A DNA stretch of 64,000 bases from DASQZJ01 sp035638775 (lineage in GTDB: Bacteria > Pseudomonadota > Gammaproteobacteria > UBA5335 > SLRW01): positions 1 to 64,000 of the forward strand of contig DASQZJ010000006.1 of the NCBI GenBank assembly GCA_035638775.1, in the 5' to 3' direction. This document shows positions 1-9,593 of this stretch, in pieces (positions within the stretch are counted from its first letter, which is position 1; the number at the start of each line of letters is the position of its first letter). Made by a program: the position numbers and the translations under genes. Below the pieces are notes generated by a model, which was not told the DNA's origin, did not search any database, and saw only the letters and a list, made by a program, of their open reading frames with translations.

Positions 1-2
1 GC

Positions 3-1196
<1,194 letters not shown>

Positions 1197-1355
1197 CCTG
1201 ATCTCCCGGGCGCCGGCGCGCCCCGTGAACCACGCGAACCGCCCGCGCGCCCGGTCGGAATTCAGGGCACCCGCGGGTCAGGGAAAGCCCGCCGCGAATC
1301 AGGTGCTTGCGTGCCTGACTGGGCGGAGCCGGGTCCGGACATGCGCCGGACCCAG

Positions 1356-1390
1356 GGGGCTGGGGAAAAACACTGTCTTTCGCCAGCCCC
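1356..1390. other. Hairpin in the gcdH upstream gap
   Basis: The arms GGGGCTGG (1356-1363) and CCAGCCCC (1383-1390) are exact complements. A second pair, GGGTCCGG and CCGGACCC, lies just before it around 1331-1353. They sit in the 294-base gap between gcdH and the MaoC gene. Neither is followed by a clear T run on either strand, so a transcript-end or leader structure is only a guess. Confidence 0.35.
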
Positions 1391-1457
1391 TATGCGCTAC
1401 AGGGATGTGCCACGCTGGGAAAGGCCATGGATGGACTTTTCCAGCAATCCCCTAGTG

Positions 1458-1489
1458 CTCGGAAAAAGTACCGGAAGTACTTTTCCGGA
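1458..1489. repeat. REP-like palindrome, copy 1 (GGAAAAGTAC type)
   Basis: An imperfect inverted repeat: GGAAAAAGTAC (1461-1471), then GTACTTTTCC (1477-1486) extended by GGA. It begins two bases after the stop codon of the minus-strand MaoC gene, so it may end that transcript. A very similar palindrome lies at 29817-29847, which suggests a dispersed repeat family. Confidence 0.55.
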
Positions 1490-1490
1490 A

Positions 1491-1952
1491 TCAAAAATAA
1501 TACAGTACGACGCCCTCGGCGACGCAGCAGGGTTTCTCCTCGCCCTCGACTTCGAAGGTCATGTTGGTGATCACCTGGGCGCCGCCGGTGATGTCGTTGA
1601 CCTCCTTGAGGGCGGCGTGCAGCCGCACCCGCTTGCCGACCTTGACCGGGGACGGGAAGCGCAGCTTGTTGAGGCCGTAGTTGACGCCCATCTTGACGCC
1701 CTCGACCTGCATGATCTGCGACATCAGCACCGGCGACAGCGAGATGGTCAGATAGCCGTGGGCGATGGTGGTCTTGTACGGCGAATGCTGCTCCGCCTTC
1801 TCGCGATCGACGTGGATCCACTGGTGATCGCCGGTGGCGTCGGCGAACATGTTCACCCGCTCCTGAGTGATCTCCAGCCAGTCGCTGGTGCCCACATCCT
1901 GTCCCGCCAGCTCCCTGAGCCCGTCGAGGCCCTTGATCGTGCGCTTGGCCAT
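1491..1952 (-). CDS. MaoC-family (R)-specific enoyl-CoA hydratase-like protein
   Basis: A 153-residue single hotdog-fold protein of the MaoC dehydratase family, which hydrates trans-2-enoyl-CoA to (R)-3-hydroxyacyl-CoA. The hydratase-2 motif FADATGDHQWIHVD spans residues 36-49, with the catalytic pair Asp42 and His47. The open frame extends upstream, but the ATG at 1952 has a good ribosome site (GAGGAG about 8 bases before it). The upstream extension instead overlaps the end of the thiolase gene. It follows the thiolase by 71 bases and is probably co-transcribed with it. PhaJ-like supply of monomers for polyhydroxyalkanoate is possible, but no PHA genes are present, so a role in a beta-oxidation side branch is equally likely. 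Confidence 0.85.
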   Translation of the reverse strand: MAKRTIKGLDGLRELAGQDVGTSDWLEITQERVNMFADATGDHQWIHVDREKAEQHSPYKTTIAHGYLTISLSPVLMSQIMQVEGVKMGVNYGLNKLRFPSPVKVGKRVRLHAALKEVNDITGGAQVITNMTFEVEGEEKPCCVAEGVVLYYF

Positions 1953-2023
1953 GCTCTCGTGCTCCTCACTTGCAGTCCGTCGTGGTGACGGAGCGGATTC
2001 CCGATTCTCCTGCGTGCCGGCGC

Positions 2024-3226
2024 TCAGACCCTCTCCAGGATCGCGGCCAGCCCCTGGCCGACACCGATGCACAGGGTGACCAGCGCGTAGCGGCCCTCGC
2101 GGCGATCCAGCTCGCGCGCGGCGGTCAGCGCCAGTCGGGCGCCGGAAGCCCCCAGAGGATGCCCCACGGCGATGGCGCCGCCGTTGGGGTTGACCCGCTC
2201 GTCGTCCTCAGCCAGCTCCAGCAGCTTGAGGCAACCCAGGACCTGGCTGGCAAAGGCCTCGTTGATCTCGATCACGTCCATCTCCGACAGCGACAGGCCG
2301 GCCCGCTCCAGCGCCTTGCGCGAGGCGTACACCGGGCCCAGCCCCATCACCCGCGGCGCGACGCCCGCGCAGGCGGCCGAAACCAGCCGCACCATGGGCT
2401 CGGCGCCCACCTTCTCGCCGATGGCGCGGCTGCCGACGATCAACGCCCCGGCACCGTCGTTGACCCCCGACGCGTTGCCAGCCGTGACCACACCCCCGTC
2501 GAACAGGGCCCGCAGCTTCGCCAGCTTGTCCAGGTCGCTCTCCGGCCGCGGGTGCTCGTCGCTGGAGATCTCGACCGGCGGCTTCTTGCGCCCGGCCGGG
2601 ACCATCAGCGGATGAATCTCCCCGCTGTAGAAGCCATCCGCGCGCGCCTTCTCGTAGCACTGCTGGGAGCGGTAGGCGAAGCGGTCGGCGGCCTCGCGGC
2701 TGATCCCCAGCTCCCGGGCCACGTTGTCGCCCGTCTGGGGCATGCTGTCGTTGCCGTATTTCTCAATGATCTGCGGGTTCGGGAAACGCGCGCCGATGGT
2801 GCTGTCGAACACCCGCACGTCGCGGCCGTAGGCCTTCTCCGACTTGCCCATGACGAACGGCGCCCGGCTCATGCTCTCCACGCCGCCGGCGACGAACAGC
2901 TCGCCCTCGCCGCAGGTGACCGCGCGCGCCGCGTCCACCACGGCTTGCAGGCCACTGGCGCAGAGCCGGTTCACGGTCCGCCCCGCGACCTCCTGCGGGA
3001 ACCCGGACAGCAGCGCCGCGTGCCGGCCAACGTTGCGGCTGTCCTCCCCGGCCTGGTTGGTACAGCCCAGGATCACGTCCTCGTACTGCTCCGGCGAGAA
3101 CGGTGACCGCTCCACCACCGCGCGGATCACCTCCGCCGCCATGTCGTCCGGCCGCACCGGCGCGAGCATCCCCCCGTGGCGGCCGAACGGGCTGCGCAAA
3201 CCGTCGTAGATGTAGGCATCGAGCAT
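2024..3226 (-). CDS. Acetyl-CoA C-acyltransferase (thiolase)
   Basis: A 400-residue degradative thiolase that cleaves 3-ketoacyl-CoA with CoA to release acetyl-CoA. The nucleophilic Cys is at 89 in NRLCASGLQAV. The catalytic His is at about 356 in GHPLGASGAR, and the second Cys at about 386 in LCIGVGQG. The length and motifs match the FadA/PcaF group, whose members use either long-chain or 3-oxoadipyl-CoA substrates; the sequence alone does not decide between them. It is the first gene of a minus-strand unit (thiolase, MaoC) that diverges from an IclR regulator 267 bases away. The palindromes in that gap suggest IclR control of both directions. Confidence 0.9.
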   Translation of the reverse strand: MLDAYIYDGLRSPFGRHGGMLAPVRPDDMAAEVIRAVVERSPFSPEQYEDVILGCTNQAGEDSRNVGRHAALLSGFPQEVAGRTVNRLCASGLQAVVDAARAVTCGEGELFVAGGVESMSRAPFVMGKSEKAYGRDVRVFDSTIGARFPNPQIIEKYGNDSMPQTGDNVARELGISREAADRFAYRSQQCYEKARADGFYSGEIHPLMVPAGRKKPPVEISSDEHPRPESDLDKLAKLRALFDGGVVTAGNASGVNDGAGALIVGSRAIGEKVGAEPMVRLVSAACAGVAPRVMGLGPVYASRKALERAGLSLSEMDVIEINEAFASQVLGCLKLLELAEDDERVNPNGGAIAVGHPLGASGARLALTAARELDRREGRYALVTLCIGVGQGLAAILERV

Positions 3227-3411
3227 GGCAATCCTCCTCGGCGCCGCGCAACGGCCGCGACGCTTCCACTGGCCCGGCGGACCATTCTACTCACCCGATC
3301 CGAGGTAATACCACGTCCGGACGTTCCTGTCGGCCGATCCGGTGGGCGCGGCGTGGGCAGGGTCATCCAACCGAAAGCCCTGATCGTGGGTGCAGGCTGG
3401 CAATTCCGCAG

Positions 3412-3449
3412 TGCGAAACCACGTTTCGCAATTACCGCCCGTACGGTAA
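3412..3449. promoter_or_regulatory. Probable IclR operator region (two inverted repeats)
   Basis: Two inverted repeats lie between the divergent thiolase and iclR genes. The first is TGCGAAA (3412-3418), 5 bases, TTTCGCA (3424-3430), with perfect arms. The second is TTACCG (3432-3437), 6 bases, CGGTAA (3444-3449), also perfect. They end 44 bases before the iclR start codon. IclR-family regulators bind such palindromes, often auto-regulating and controlling the divergent gene. The assignment is by position and symmetry only. Confidence 0.55.
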
Positions 3450-3493
3450 GCTGCCGGGCATCGCTTGTAAATGCCGGGACGGCTCGGGCCGCC

Positions 3494-4339
3494 ATGAACG
3501 ACCACGGATTGCTGCCGGAAGAAGAGCTTGCCGCCACGGGGGATCGCCAGTTCGTCAGTGCCCTGGCGCGCGGGCTGGAGATCCTGCGCTGCTTCGGCCC
3601 CGACGACGCCATGCTCGGAAACCAGGAGCTGGCACGGCGCACCGGCCTGCCCAAGGCTACCGTGTCCCGCCTGACCCATACCCTGTGCCGCCTGGGCTAC
3701 CTGATCCATGCCGAGCGCCTGGGCAAGTACCGGCCCGGCGCAGCGTTGCTGGCGCTCGGCTACGCCGGTCTGGCTCACACCGGGATCCGGGAGCGCGCGC
3801 GGCCCCTGATGCAGCAACTGGCCGCCCAGACCGGCGCCTCGGTGGCCCTGGGCACGCGCGACCGGCTCAACATGATCTATCTGGAGCACGCCGACGGCGC
3901 CTCCGTGATGACCCTGCGGCTGCAGGTCGGTGCGCGCATCCCCATGGCCACCACCGCGCTCGGCCGCGCCTTTCTCGCCGCCCTGCCCAAAGCCGAGCGC
4001 GCGTACCTCATGGAGCACATGGCGCGGCGCTACGGCCGCCAGTGGCCACGCGTGCGCCGTGGCATCGAGCAGGCGCTGGCCCACTGCGCCGAGCACGGGT
4101 ATTGCCTCGCGGGCGGCGAATGGCAGCCGGACGTGCACGCCGTCGGCGTGGCCTGCGTCTTCGCCGACGGCTCGGGCACGGTCGCCTTCAACTGCGGCGG
4201 ACCCCGCTTCCTGGTCAGTCGCGACCAGCTGGAACGCGACATCGCACCGCGCCTGGTGCACCTGGCCCACACCCTGCAGGGCGCCATGGACACGCCGGTG
4301 GAACGGCGCCCCCTACCACGACGGAGAGAGACACCATGA
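3494..4339 (+). CDS. IclR-family transcriptional regulator
   Basis: A 281-residue regulator with an N-terminal winged helix-turn-helix (about residues 16-75; the segment NQELARRTGLPKATVSRLTHTL is the HTH) and a C-terminal effector-binding domain (about 85-260). IclR proteins respond to small acids in aromatic and fatty acid catabolism. The ATG at 3494 was chosen because it gives the usual family length; the open frame runs back over 300 bases further into the divergent promoter region. The stop overlaps the start of the following acyl-CoA dehydrogenase (ATGA), so the two are translationally coupled. Likely targets are itself plus that dehydrogenase, and the divergent thiolase/MaoC unit. Confidence 0.9.
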   Translation: MNDHGLLPEEELAATGDRQFVSALARGLEILRCFGPDDAMLGNQELARRTGLPKATVSRLTHTLCRLGYLIHAERLGKYRPGAALLALGYAGLAHTGIRERARPLMQQLAAQTGASVALGTRDRLNMIYLEHADGASVMTLRLQVGARIPMATTALGRAFLAALPKAERAYLMEHMARRYGRQWPRVRRGIEQALAHCAEHGYCLAGGEWQPDVHAVGVACVFADGSGTVAFNCGGPRFLVSRDQLERDIAPRLVHLAHTLQGAMDTPVERRPLPRRRETP

Positions 4340-5484
4340 TTCGCGATCGGGAGATTCTGGATCAGCTGGTCGACAGCGTGCGGCGGTTCGTGCGGGATCG
4401 CCTGATCCCGGCCGAGGCCGACGTGGCCGAGGAGGACCGGATCCCGGAGCAGATCGTCAGCGAGATGAAGGAGCTGGGCCTCTACGGCCTGTCCATCCCC
4501 CAGGAGTACGGCGGTCTCGGCCTGACCATGGAGGAAGAGGCGCTGGTGGCCTTCGAGATCGGCTACACCTCCCCCGCCTTCCGCTCGCTGGTCGGGACCA
4601 ACAACGGTATCGGCTCCCAGGGCATCATCATGGATGGCAGCGACGAGCAGAAGCACAAGTACCTGCCGCGCCTGGCCACCGGCGAGCTGGTGGCCTCATT
4701 CTGCCTCACCGAGCCTGAGGCCGGCTCGGACGCCGGCTCACTGCGCACCCGCGCCCGCCGCGAGGGCGACGAGTACGTCATCAGCGGCACCAAGCGCTTC
4801 ATCACCAACGCGCCCGTGGCGGACATCTTCACCGTGATGGCCCGCACCGACCCGGACACGCCCGGCGCCCGCGGGATCAGCGCCTTCATCGTAGAATCGG
4901 ACCGCGACGGTGTCTCGCTGGGCAAGCCCTACAAGAAGATGGGCCAGCAGGGCACCCACGTGTGCGACGTGATCTTCGACGACTGCCGCGTCCCGGCCGA
5001 GAACCTCATCGGCCGCGAGGGCGAGGGCTTCAAGACTGCGATGAAAGTGCTCGACCGCGGCCGGCTGCATATCGCGGCGGTCTGCGTGGGCGTGGCCGAA
5101 CGCCTGATCGACGAGGCCCTGTCCTACGCCATCGAGCGCAAGCAGTTCGGCAGCCGCCTGGCCGATTTCCAGCTGATCCAGGCGATGCTGGCCGACAGCC
5201 GTACCGAGGCCTTCGCCGCCCGCAGCATGATCCTGGAGGCCGCCCGCAGCCTCGACGAGGGCGGGCGCATCAGCATGGAAGCCTCCTGCTGCAAGTATTT
5301 CGCCTCGGAGATGGTGGGCCGGGTCGCCGACCGTGCCGTACAGATCCACGGCGGCTCCGGCTACATCCGCGAGTTCCCGGTGGAGCGCCTTTACCGGGAC
5401 GTGCGCATCTTCCGGCTGTACGAGGGCACCAGCCAGATCCAGCAGCTGGTGATCGCGCGCAACATGATCCGCGAGGCGGAGTGA
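4336..5484 (+). CDS. Acyl-CoA dehydrogenase
   Basis: A 382-residue medium/short-chain type acyl-CoA dehydrogenase that introduces the alpha-beta double bond in acyl-CoA using FAD and ETF. It has the signature LTEPEAGSDAG at 124-134 and YEGTSQIQQL near the C-terminus, with the likely catalytic Glu at 363. The start ATG overlaps the iclR stop, and the gene stop TGA overlaps the ATG of the degraded acyl-CoA ligase that follows. A three-gene coupled operon (regulator, dehydrogenase, ligase) is therefore evident. The substrate is unknown. The loss of the ligase implies that the original acid-activation step is gone or is supplied elsewhere. Confidence 0.92.
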   Translation: MIRDREILDQLVDSVRRFVRDRLIPAEADVAEEDRIPEQIVSEMKELGLYGLSIPQEYGGLGLTMEEEALVAFEIGYTSPAFRSLVGTNNGIGSQGIIMDGSDEQKHKYLPRLATGELVASFCLTEPEAGSDAGSLRTRARREGDEYVISGTKRFITNAPVADIFTVMARTDPDTPGARGISAFIVESDRDGVSLGKPYKKMGQQGTHVCDVIFDDCRVPAENLIGREGEGFKTAMKVLDRGRLHIAAVCVGVAERLIDEALSYAIERKQFGSRLADFQLIQAMLADSRTEAFAARSMILEAARSLDEGGRISMEASCCKYFASEMVGRVADRAVQIHGGSGYIREFPVERLYRDVRIFRLYEGTSQIQQLVIARNMIREAE

Positions 5485-6054
5485 TGCCGGACGGCCCCCC
5501 GGCGTTCGATCCCGACCGGCTGCTGCAGCAGCTGCCGCAACGCATCAGCGAGCCGGTGCATCGCTGGGCGCGGCAGGCGCCGGGCCACCTGGCCCTGATG
5601 GGGGACGGTCACTCGTGGAGCTACGCCGACTTCGAGCGGGTCGTGGCGGACGCGGCCGCGCTGCTGCGGGATGCCGGCGTGCGCGGCGGCGACCGGGTGC
5701 GGCTGGTGAGCGAAAACTGCCCGGGGCTGGGCGCGCTGATTATCCGCTCGGGCTGCAACGTCTATCCGCCCGAGGTCGAGCGCGTGCGCAACAGCCATCC
5801 CGGGATCACGCAGTCCGCGGTGGCGGGACGCCCGCACGGCGACGACGAGGAGGTGGTCGCCTACGTCCAGCCGGAGCCACGCTCCAAGCTGGACCTGGAG
5901 GCGCTGCGTGCGTGGTTGCGAGAGCGCCTGTCCCCGTTACAGGCAGCCCGCGGAATTCGTGGCAGTGCAGGAGCTGCCGGCCGCGCCGGGCGGCAAGATC
6001 CTCAAGCATCGGCTCAGGCAGCAAGCGGAAAGCGAGACGGATGACCGGCGTTGA
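5484..6054 (+). pseudogene. Decayed acyl-CoA ligase (internal deletion plus frameshift)
   Basis: Remnant of an AMP-dependent acyl-CoA synthetase. Residues 1-78 match the N-terminal part (SYADFERVVADAAALLRDAG, then RLVSENCPGLGAL). This runs directly and in frame into the C-terminal part (IIRSGCNVYPPEVERV, then SAVAGRPHGDDEEVVAYVQPE). About 300 residues, including the AMP-binding P-loop motif, are missing. Around 5938 one extra base shifts the frame; reading on in the other frame restores a normal ligase end (AEFVAVQELPAAPGGKILKH, stop 6052-6054) with the catalytic Lys region intact. The start ATG overlaps the upstream dehydrogenase stop. With no adenylation core it cannot be active. The two lesions look independent. 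Confidence 0.85.
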
Positions 6055-6078
6055 GCCGACGCCTTCCCCGGCGCGGGA

Positions 6079-6561
6079 TCAGACCGACAGCGGGTCGCTG
6101 CTGTGGCCGCTGACGCGGAAGCGGTGTCCTTTGCCGATGCAGTAGCTCAGCCACTTGCTCAGCAGTAGGTTCATCTCCCAGCGGCGCTGAAGCCAGGATC
6201 CGGCGTTGAGCCGGTAGGGACGCAGGAAGCTCAGGTGCGAGTTGCGCCCGCAGTGGACGGTCTCGGCCATGCGCGCGTCCCGGTACACCCGCACATGCAG
6301 ATCCGGATCCGGTACCAGCACGCCGTCCTCGGTGAAGTAATAGGTCAGGTGATAGGTGGTGGTGTAACGGTGGCGCTCCAGCACCGACAGGTGCAGGTCG
6401 AGGTCGCCCGGCGTGCGTGACACGGCACCCCGCCCGGCCGGCTCGTGGCCCTGCAGCAGCCGCCACATGCGGACATAGTTCTCCTCGTAGAGCGACATCA
6501 GACCCGCCAGGGTCCGGTCCCCGAAGACATCGCGTACTGGCTGTTCACTGGTTAGGCGCAT
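6079..6561 (-). CDS. DUF1249 protein, YqiB-like
   Basis: A 160-residue protein resembling the uncharacterised gammaproteobacterial family DUF1249 (E. coli YqiB). Shared traits are an N-terminal LMSLYEENYVRMWRLL segment, a central strand-rich region (TTTYHLTYYF and HVRVYRDARMAE) and a C-terminal basic helix (WEMNLLLSKWLSYCIGKG). Its function is unknown. It diverges from pgm with only 64 bases between them. In minus orientation an extended -10-like TGGTATATT ends about 7 bases before the ATG and no ribosome site is visible, so the transcript may be leaderless. Confidence 0.8.
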   Translation of the reverse strand: MRLTSEQPVRDVFGDRTLAGLMSLYEENYVRMWRLLQGHEPAGRGAVSRTPGDLDLHLSVLERHRYTTTYHLTYYFTEDGVLVPDPDLHVRVYRDARMAETVHCGRNSHLSFLRPYRLNAGSWLQRRWEMNLLLSKWLSYCIGKGHRFRVSGHSSDPLSV

Positions 6562-6625
6562 GGCCGGGAATATACCATAGCAACCGCACTCCGTTCGTCA
6601 CGCCCCCTGCGGCGGAGGATCCGAC

Positions 6626-8284
6626 ATGAGCACGCTGCCAATCGACACCATCCCGACGCAAGCGTTCGACGATCAGCGCCCGGGCACCTCCGGGCTACGC
6701 CAGACGGTGGCCGCCTTCCGCCGCCCCGGCTACTTGGAGAACTTCTTCCAGGCGATTCTCGACACGCTCGATACCGACCCGGACACGAGCTGGCGAGGCC
6801 ACACCGTCGTGCTCGGCGGCGACGGCCGTTACTACAACCACCACGCCCTGCAGGTGTTCCTGTCGATGGCGGCTGCCAACGGCGTGGGCCGGGTGGTCGC
6901 CGGAACCGGCGGCCGCCTGAGCACCCCGGCGGCGTCGCACCTGGTGCGCAAGCGCGGCGCCCGCGGGGCCCTGATCCTGACCGCCAGCCACAATCCCGGC
7001 GGTCCGGAAGGCGACTTCGGAGTGAAGTTCAACAACGCGGCCGGGGCCCCCGCGCCGGAATCGATCACCGAGGCGGTCTACCAGCGCAGCCGGCACATCA
7101 GGGAGTACCGCATCAGCCGCAACGCCCCGCTCGACCTCTCCCGCCCGAGGGAGCTCTCCCTGGGAGAGCTGCGCATCGAGCTGATCGACCCGGTCGCCGA
7201 CTACGCGGACCTGATGGAATCGCTGTTCGACTTCGCGATGATCCGTGACCGGTTCCGCTCCGGCGAGCTGCGCCTTTGCTTCGATGCGATGCACGGCGCG
7301 ACCGGCCCCTATGCCCGGGAGATCTTCGGCAACCGCCTGGGCTGCGCCGCCGAAGACCTGCTGCGCTGCGACATGCGCGAGGACTTTGGCGCCGCTCACC
7401 CGGATCCCGGGCCCGATACCGCCCCGGAGCTGATGCGCCGCTTGGCGGAGCCGGACGGGCCCGACCTCGGCGCCGCGTCGGACGGGGACGGCGACCGCAA
7501 CATGATCGTGGGGCGGGCAGGCGTGGTCTCACCCTGCGACAGCCTGGCCCTGCTCGCCGCCCAGGCGCGCAACGTCCCGATGTTCCGCGACGGCCTGCGC
7601 GGGGTGGCTCGCTCCATGCCCACCAGCCACGCCCTCGACCGCGTCGCGCACGCGCTTGACATCCCGGTGTACGAGACGCCCACCGGCTGGAAGTTCTTCT
7701 GCAACCTGCTCGACGACGGCCGCATCGACCTCTGCGGGGAGGAGAGCTTCGGCACCAGCGGCAACCACATCCGCGAGAAGGACGGCGTCTGGGCGGTGCT
7801 GTTCTGGCTCAACCTGCTGGCGGCGCGGCGCATGCCGGTGACCGAGCTGCTGGCCGAACACTGGCGCAGCTACGGGCGCGACTACTTCACCCGCCACGAC
7901 TACGAGGCGCTCGAGGCGGAGCGCGCCGCGGACTTCATCAAGGCGCTGCGCGACCGGCTGCCCGAACTCGCGGGACGCGAGCTGGGGGACGTCCGGCTGA
8001 CCTACGCCGACGAGTTCGCCTACCGCGACCCCGTGGACGGCAGCGTCAGTGAGCACCAAGGCGTCCGGGTGGGCTTCAGCGACGGCGCCCGGATCGTCTA
8101 CCGGCTCTCGGGCACCGGCACCCAGGGTGCGACCCTGCGAGTGTACCTGGAGCGGCCGGAAAGCGATCCGGAGCGCCAGCAGGGCGATCCCGCCCGAGCC
8201 CTCGCCGAGGTCATCGAGCGCGCCGACACGGTCGCCGGGATCCACCAGCGCCTGGGGCGGGAGAAGCCGGACAAGACGATATAG
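6626..8284 (+). CDS. pgm: Phosphoglucomutase (alpha-D-glucose phosphate specific)
   Basis: A 552-residue enzyme interconverting glucose 1-phosphate and glucose 6-phosphate, which links glycolysis to glycogen, trehalose and cell-envelope sugar nucleotides. The active-site phosphoserine is in TASHNPGG (Ser121), followed by PEGDFGVKFN as in the PGM1-type branch rather than the E. coli Pgm type. The metal loop SDGDGDRNMI is at about 284-293. The sugar-binding GEESFGTSGNHIREKDG and the C-terminal phosphate loop RLSGTGTQGATLR are intact. The ATG at 6626 has GGAGGA just upstream. It converges on ppsR, with an unusual inverted repeat array in between. Confidence 0.95.
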   Translation: MSTLPIDTIPTQAFDDQRPGTSGLRQTVAAFRRPGYLENFFQAILDTLDTDPDTSWRGHTVVLGGDGRYYNHHALQVFLSMAAANGVGRVVAGTGGRLSTPAASHLVRKRGARGALILTASHNPGGPEGDFGVKFNNAAGAPAPESITEAVYQRSRHIREYRISRNAPLDLSRPRELSLGELRIELIDPVADYADLMESLFDFAMIRDRFRSGELRLCFDAMHGATGPYAREIFGNRLGCAAEDLLRCDMREDFGAAHPDPGPDTAPELMRRLAEPDGPDLGAASDGDGDRNMIVGRAGVVSPCDSLALLAAQARNVPMFRDGLRGVARSMPTSHALDRVAHALDIPVYETPTGWKFFCNLLDDGRIDLCGEESFGTSGNHIREKDGVWAVLFWLNLLAARRMPVTELLAEHWRSYGRDYFTRHDYEALEAERAADFIKALRDRLPELAGRELGDVRLTYADEFAYRDPVDGSVSEHQGVRVGFSDGARIVYRLSGTGTQGATLRVYLERPESDPERQQGDPARALAEVIERADTVAGIHQRLGREKPDKTI

Positions 8285-8287
8285 AAA

Positions 8288-8320
8288 GCTTTAAGTTGTT
8301 AAGTTTTAAGTTGTTAAGTG
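8288..8320. repeat. Left arm of inverted TTAAGTTG array
   Basis: A run of short AT-rich units, TTAAGTTG and TTAAGTT, starting 4 bases after the pgm stop and ending TTAAGTG at 8320. Read on the other strand it is CA followed by units CTTAACAA and CTTAAAA in mixed order. It pairs with the right arm at 8423-8462 across about 100 bases of normal GC-rich sequence. Confidence 0.8.
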
Positions 8321-8422
8321 ACGAATTCCCGAGGCGATGCTGACCACTGCGAGCCTCGCAGAGACGAACTCGCCATCCGGTCCCCCCGCAACGGGATTTC
8401 TTATGGGCGCCGAGTCCAATTT

Positions 8423-8462
8423 CACTTAAAACTTAACAACTTAACAACTTAACAACTTAAAA
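8423..8462. repeat. Right arm of inverted TTAAGTTG array
   Basis: CA followed by CTTAAAA, three CTTAACAA units in tandem, and a final CTTAAAA. It is inverted relative to the left arm at 8288-8320, with one more unit and a different unit order. AAAACTGCCCG occurs twice at its right edge (8459-8482). It may act as a bidirectional transcript end between the convergent pgm and ppsR genes, since on either strand it gives a long hairpin rich in U. Confidence 0.8.
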
Positions 8463-8477
8463 CTGCCCGTTAAAACT

Positions 8478-8499
8478 GCCCGAGCCCCACGACTCGGGC
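8478..8499 (-). terminator. Rho-independent terminator of ppsR
   Basis: The perfect arms GCCCGAG (8478-8484) and CTCGGGC (8493-8499) flank an 8-base loop directly after the ppsR stop codon. On the minus strand the stem is followed by CAGTTTTAAC, a usable T run. It merges with the right repeat arm. Confidence 0.75.
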
Positions 8500-8500
8500 G

Positions 8501-9325
8501 TCAGTAGAACCGGCGCTGTATCCCCGTCTCGTCCAGTATCTGGGTCGCGATCTCCTCGATCGAGCGGCTGGTCGTGTCCAGCCACGGGACGTGCTCGTGG
8601 CGGAACAGGCGCTCAGCGGTGCGGACCTCGATCCGGCACTGCTCCAGCGAGGCGTAGCGGCTGCCGGGACGGCGCTCGGCGCGGATCTGCACCAGCCGCT
8701 CGGCCTGGATGCTCAGGCCGTAGAGCTTGTGGCGGTAGGGCTCGAGCGGGTCCGGCAGGCGCATCCGCTCGAGGTCGTCCTGGATCAGCGGATAGTTCGC
8801 GGTGTAGACGCCGAACTGCAGCGCCAGGTACAGGCTGGTGGGCGTCTTGCCGCTGCGCGAGACCCCGACCAGGATCGCGTCGGCCTTGTCGTAGTCCTTG
8901 ACCGAGACGCCGTCGTCGTTGTCCAGGGCGTAGTGCATGGCGTCGATCCGGGCCCGGTAGTTGTGCGAGCTGGCGATGCCGTGGGCCCGGCCGACGGTAT
9001 GCGAGGACTCCATCTGCAGCTCCTGCTCCAGCGGCCCGATGAAGGTCCCGAAGAAGTCCATCAGCAGGCCCTCGCTCTCGCGCAGGATGTTGGTGATGTC
9101 CTCGTTGATCAGGGTGCAGAACAGCAGCGGCCGTACCCTGTCCTCGCGTGCGGCCCGGTTGATCATCTCCACCGTCCGGATGGCCTTCTCCTCGGACTGG
9201 ATGAAGGGCACGTTCACCTGGTCGAACTCGACGTTGTCGAACTGGGTCAGCAGGCTGTGCCCCAGGGTCTCGGCCGTGATGCCCGTGCGGTCTGACAGGA
9301 AAAATACGGTACGCTTGGTCTTCAT
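8501..9325 (-). CDS. ppsR: PEP synthase regulatory kinase/phosphorylase
   Basis: A 274-residue DUF299 protein, a bifunctional enzyme that inactivates PEP synthase by ADP-dependent phosphorylation of a Thr next to its catalytic His and reactivates it by Pi-dependent dephosphorylation. The nucleotide-binding loop GVSRSGKT is at 154-161, followed by PTSLYLAL. The N-terminal SDRTGITAETLG is typical. The ATG at 9325 gives the family length (E. coli 277). The frame extends 83 codons upstream into the divergent promoter region, but that part is unlike the family. It is divergent to ppsA, the conserved gammaproteobacterial arrangement, so regulator and target share an intergenic region. Confidence 0.95.
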   Translation of the reverse strand: MKTKRTVFFLSDRTGITAETLGHSLLTQFDNVEFDQVNVPFIQSEEKAIRTVEMINRAAREDRVRPLLFCTLINEDITNILRESEGLLMDFFGTFIGPLEQELQMESSHTVGRAHGIASSHNYRARIDAMHYALDNDDGVSVKDYDKADAILVGVSRSGKTPTSLYLALQFGVYTANYPLIQDDLERMRLPDPLEPYRHKLYGLSIQAERLVQIRAERRPGSRYASLEQCRIEVRTAERLFRHEHVPWLDTTSRSIEEIATQILDETGIQRRFY

Positions 9326-9593
9326 ATGGTAAGCTGCCCGCCGACCCGGTGGTGGGTGCCCGGAGCGAGCGGTCGGCGCCCGCCCGGCCCGCGTATTCCG
9401 GCGCTGTGCGCGGCCCTCTGTGCCGGCCTGGAAGATCCTCCGTCTGCTTCGGTTTCCGGTGCGGCGCCGCGCGGCTCCCGTGACGTACGGAGGCCGGGCA
9501 TGGCACGACGTGCCGGCCCGGGCTATGTTGAGGGATGCGGGCTCGTATTTTCCAGTATTACCGGCCCAACACAAGCCAGCGCAGGGGGTAACG

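Noticed and set aside
8285..8500. CRISPR array
   Set aside because: The units are 7-8 bases, tandem, without unique spacers, and arranged in two inverted arms; no cas genes are nearby.
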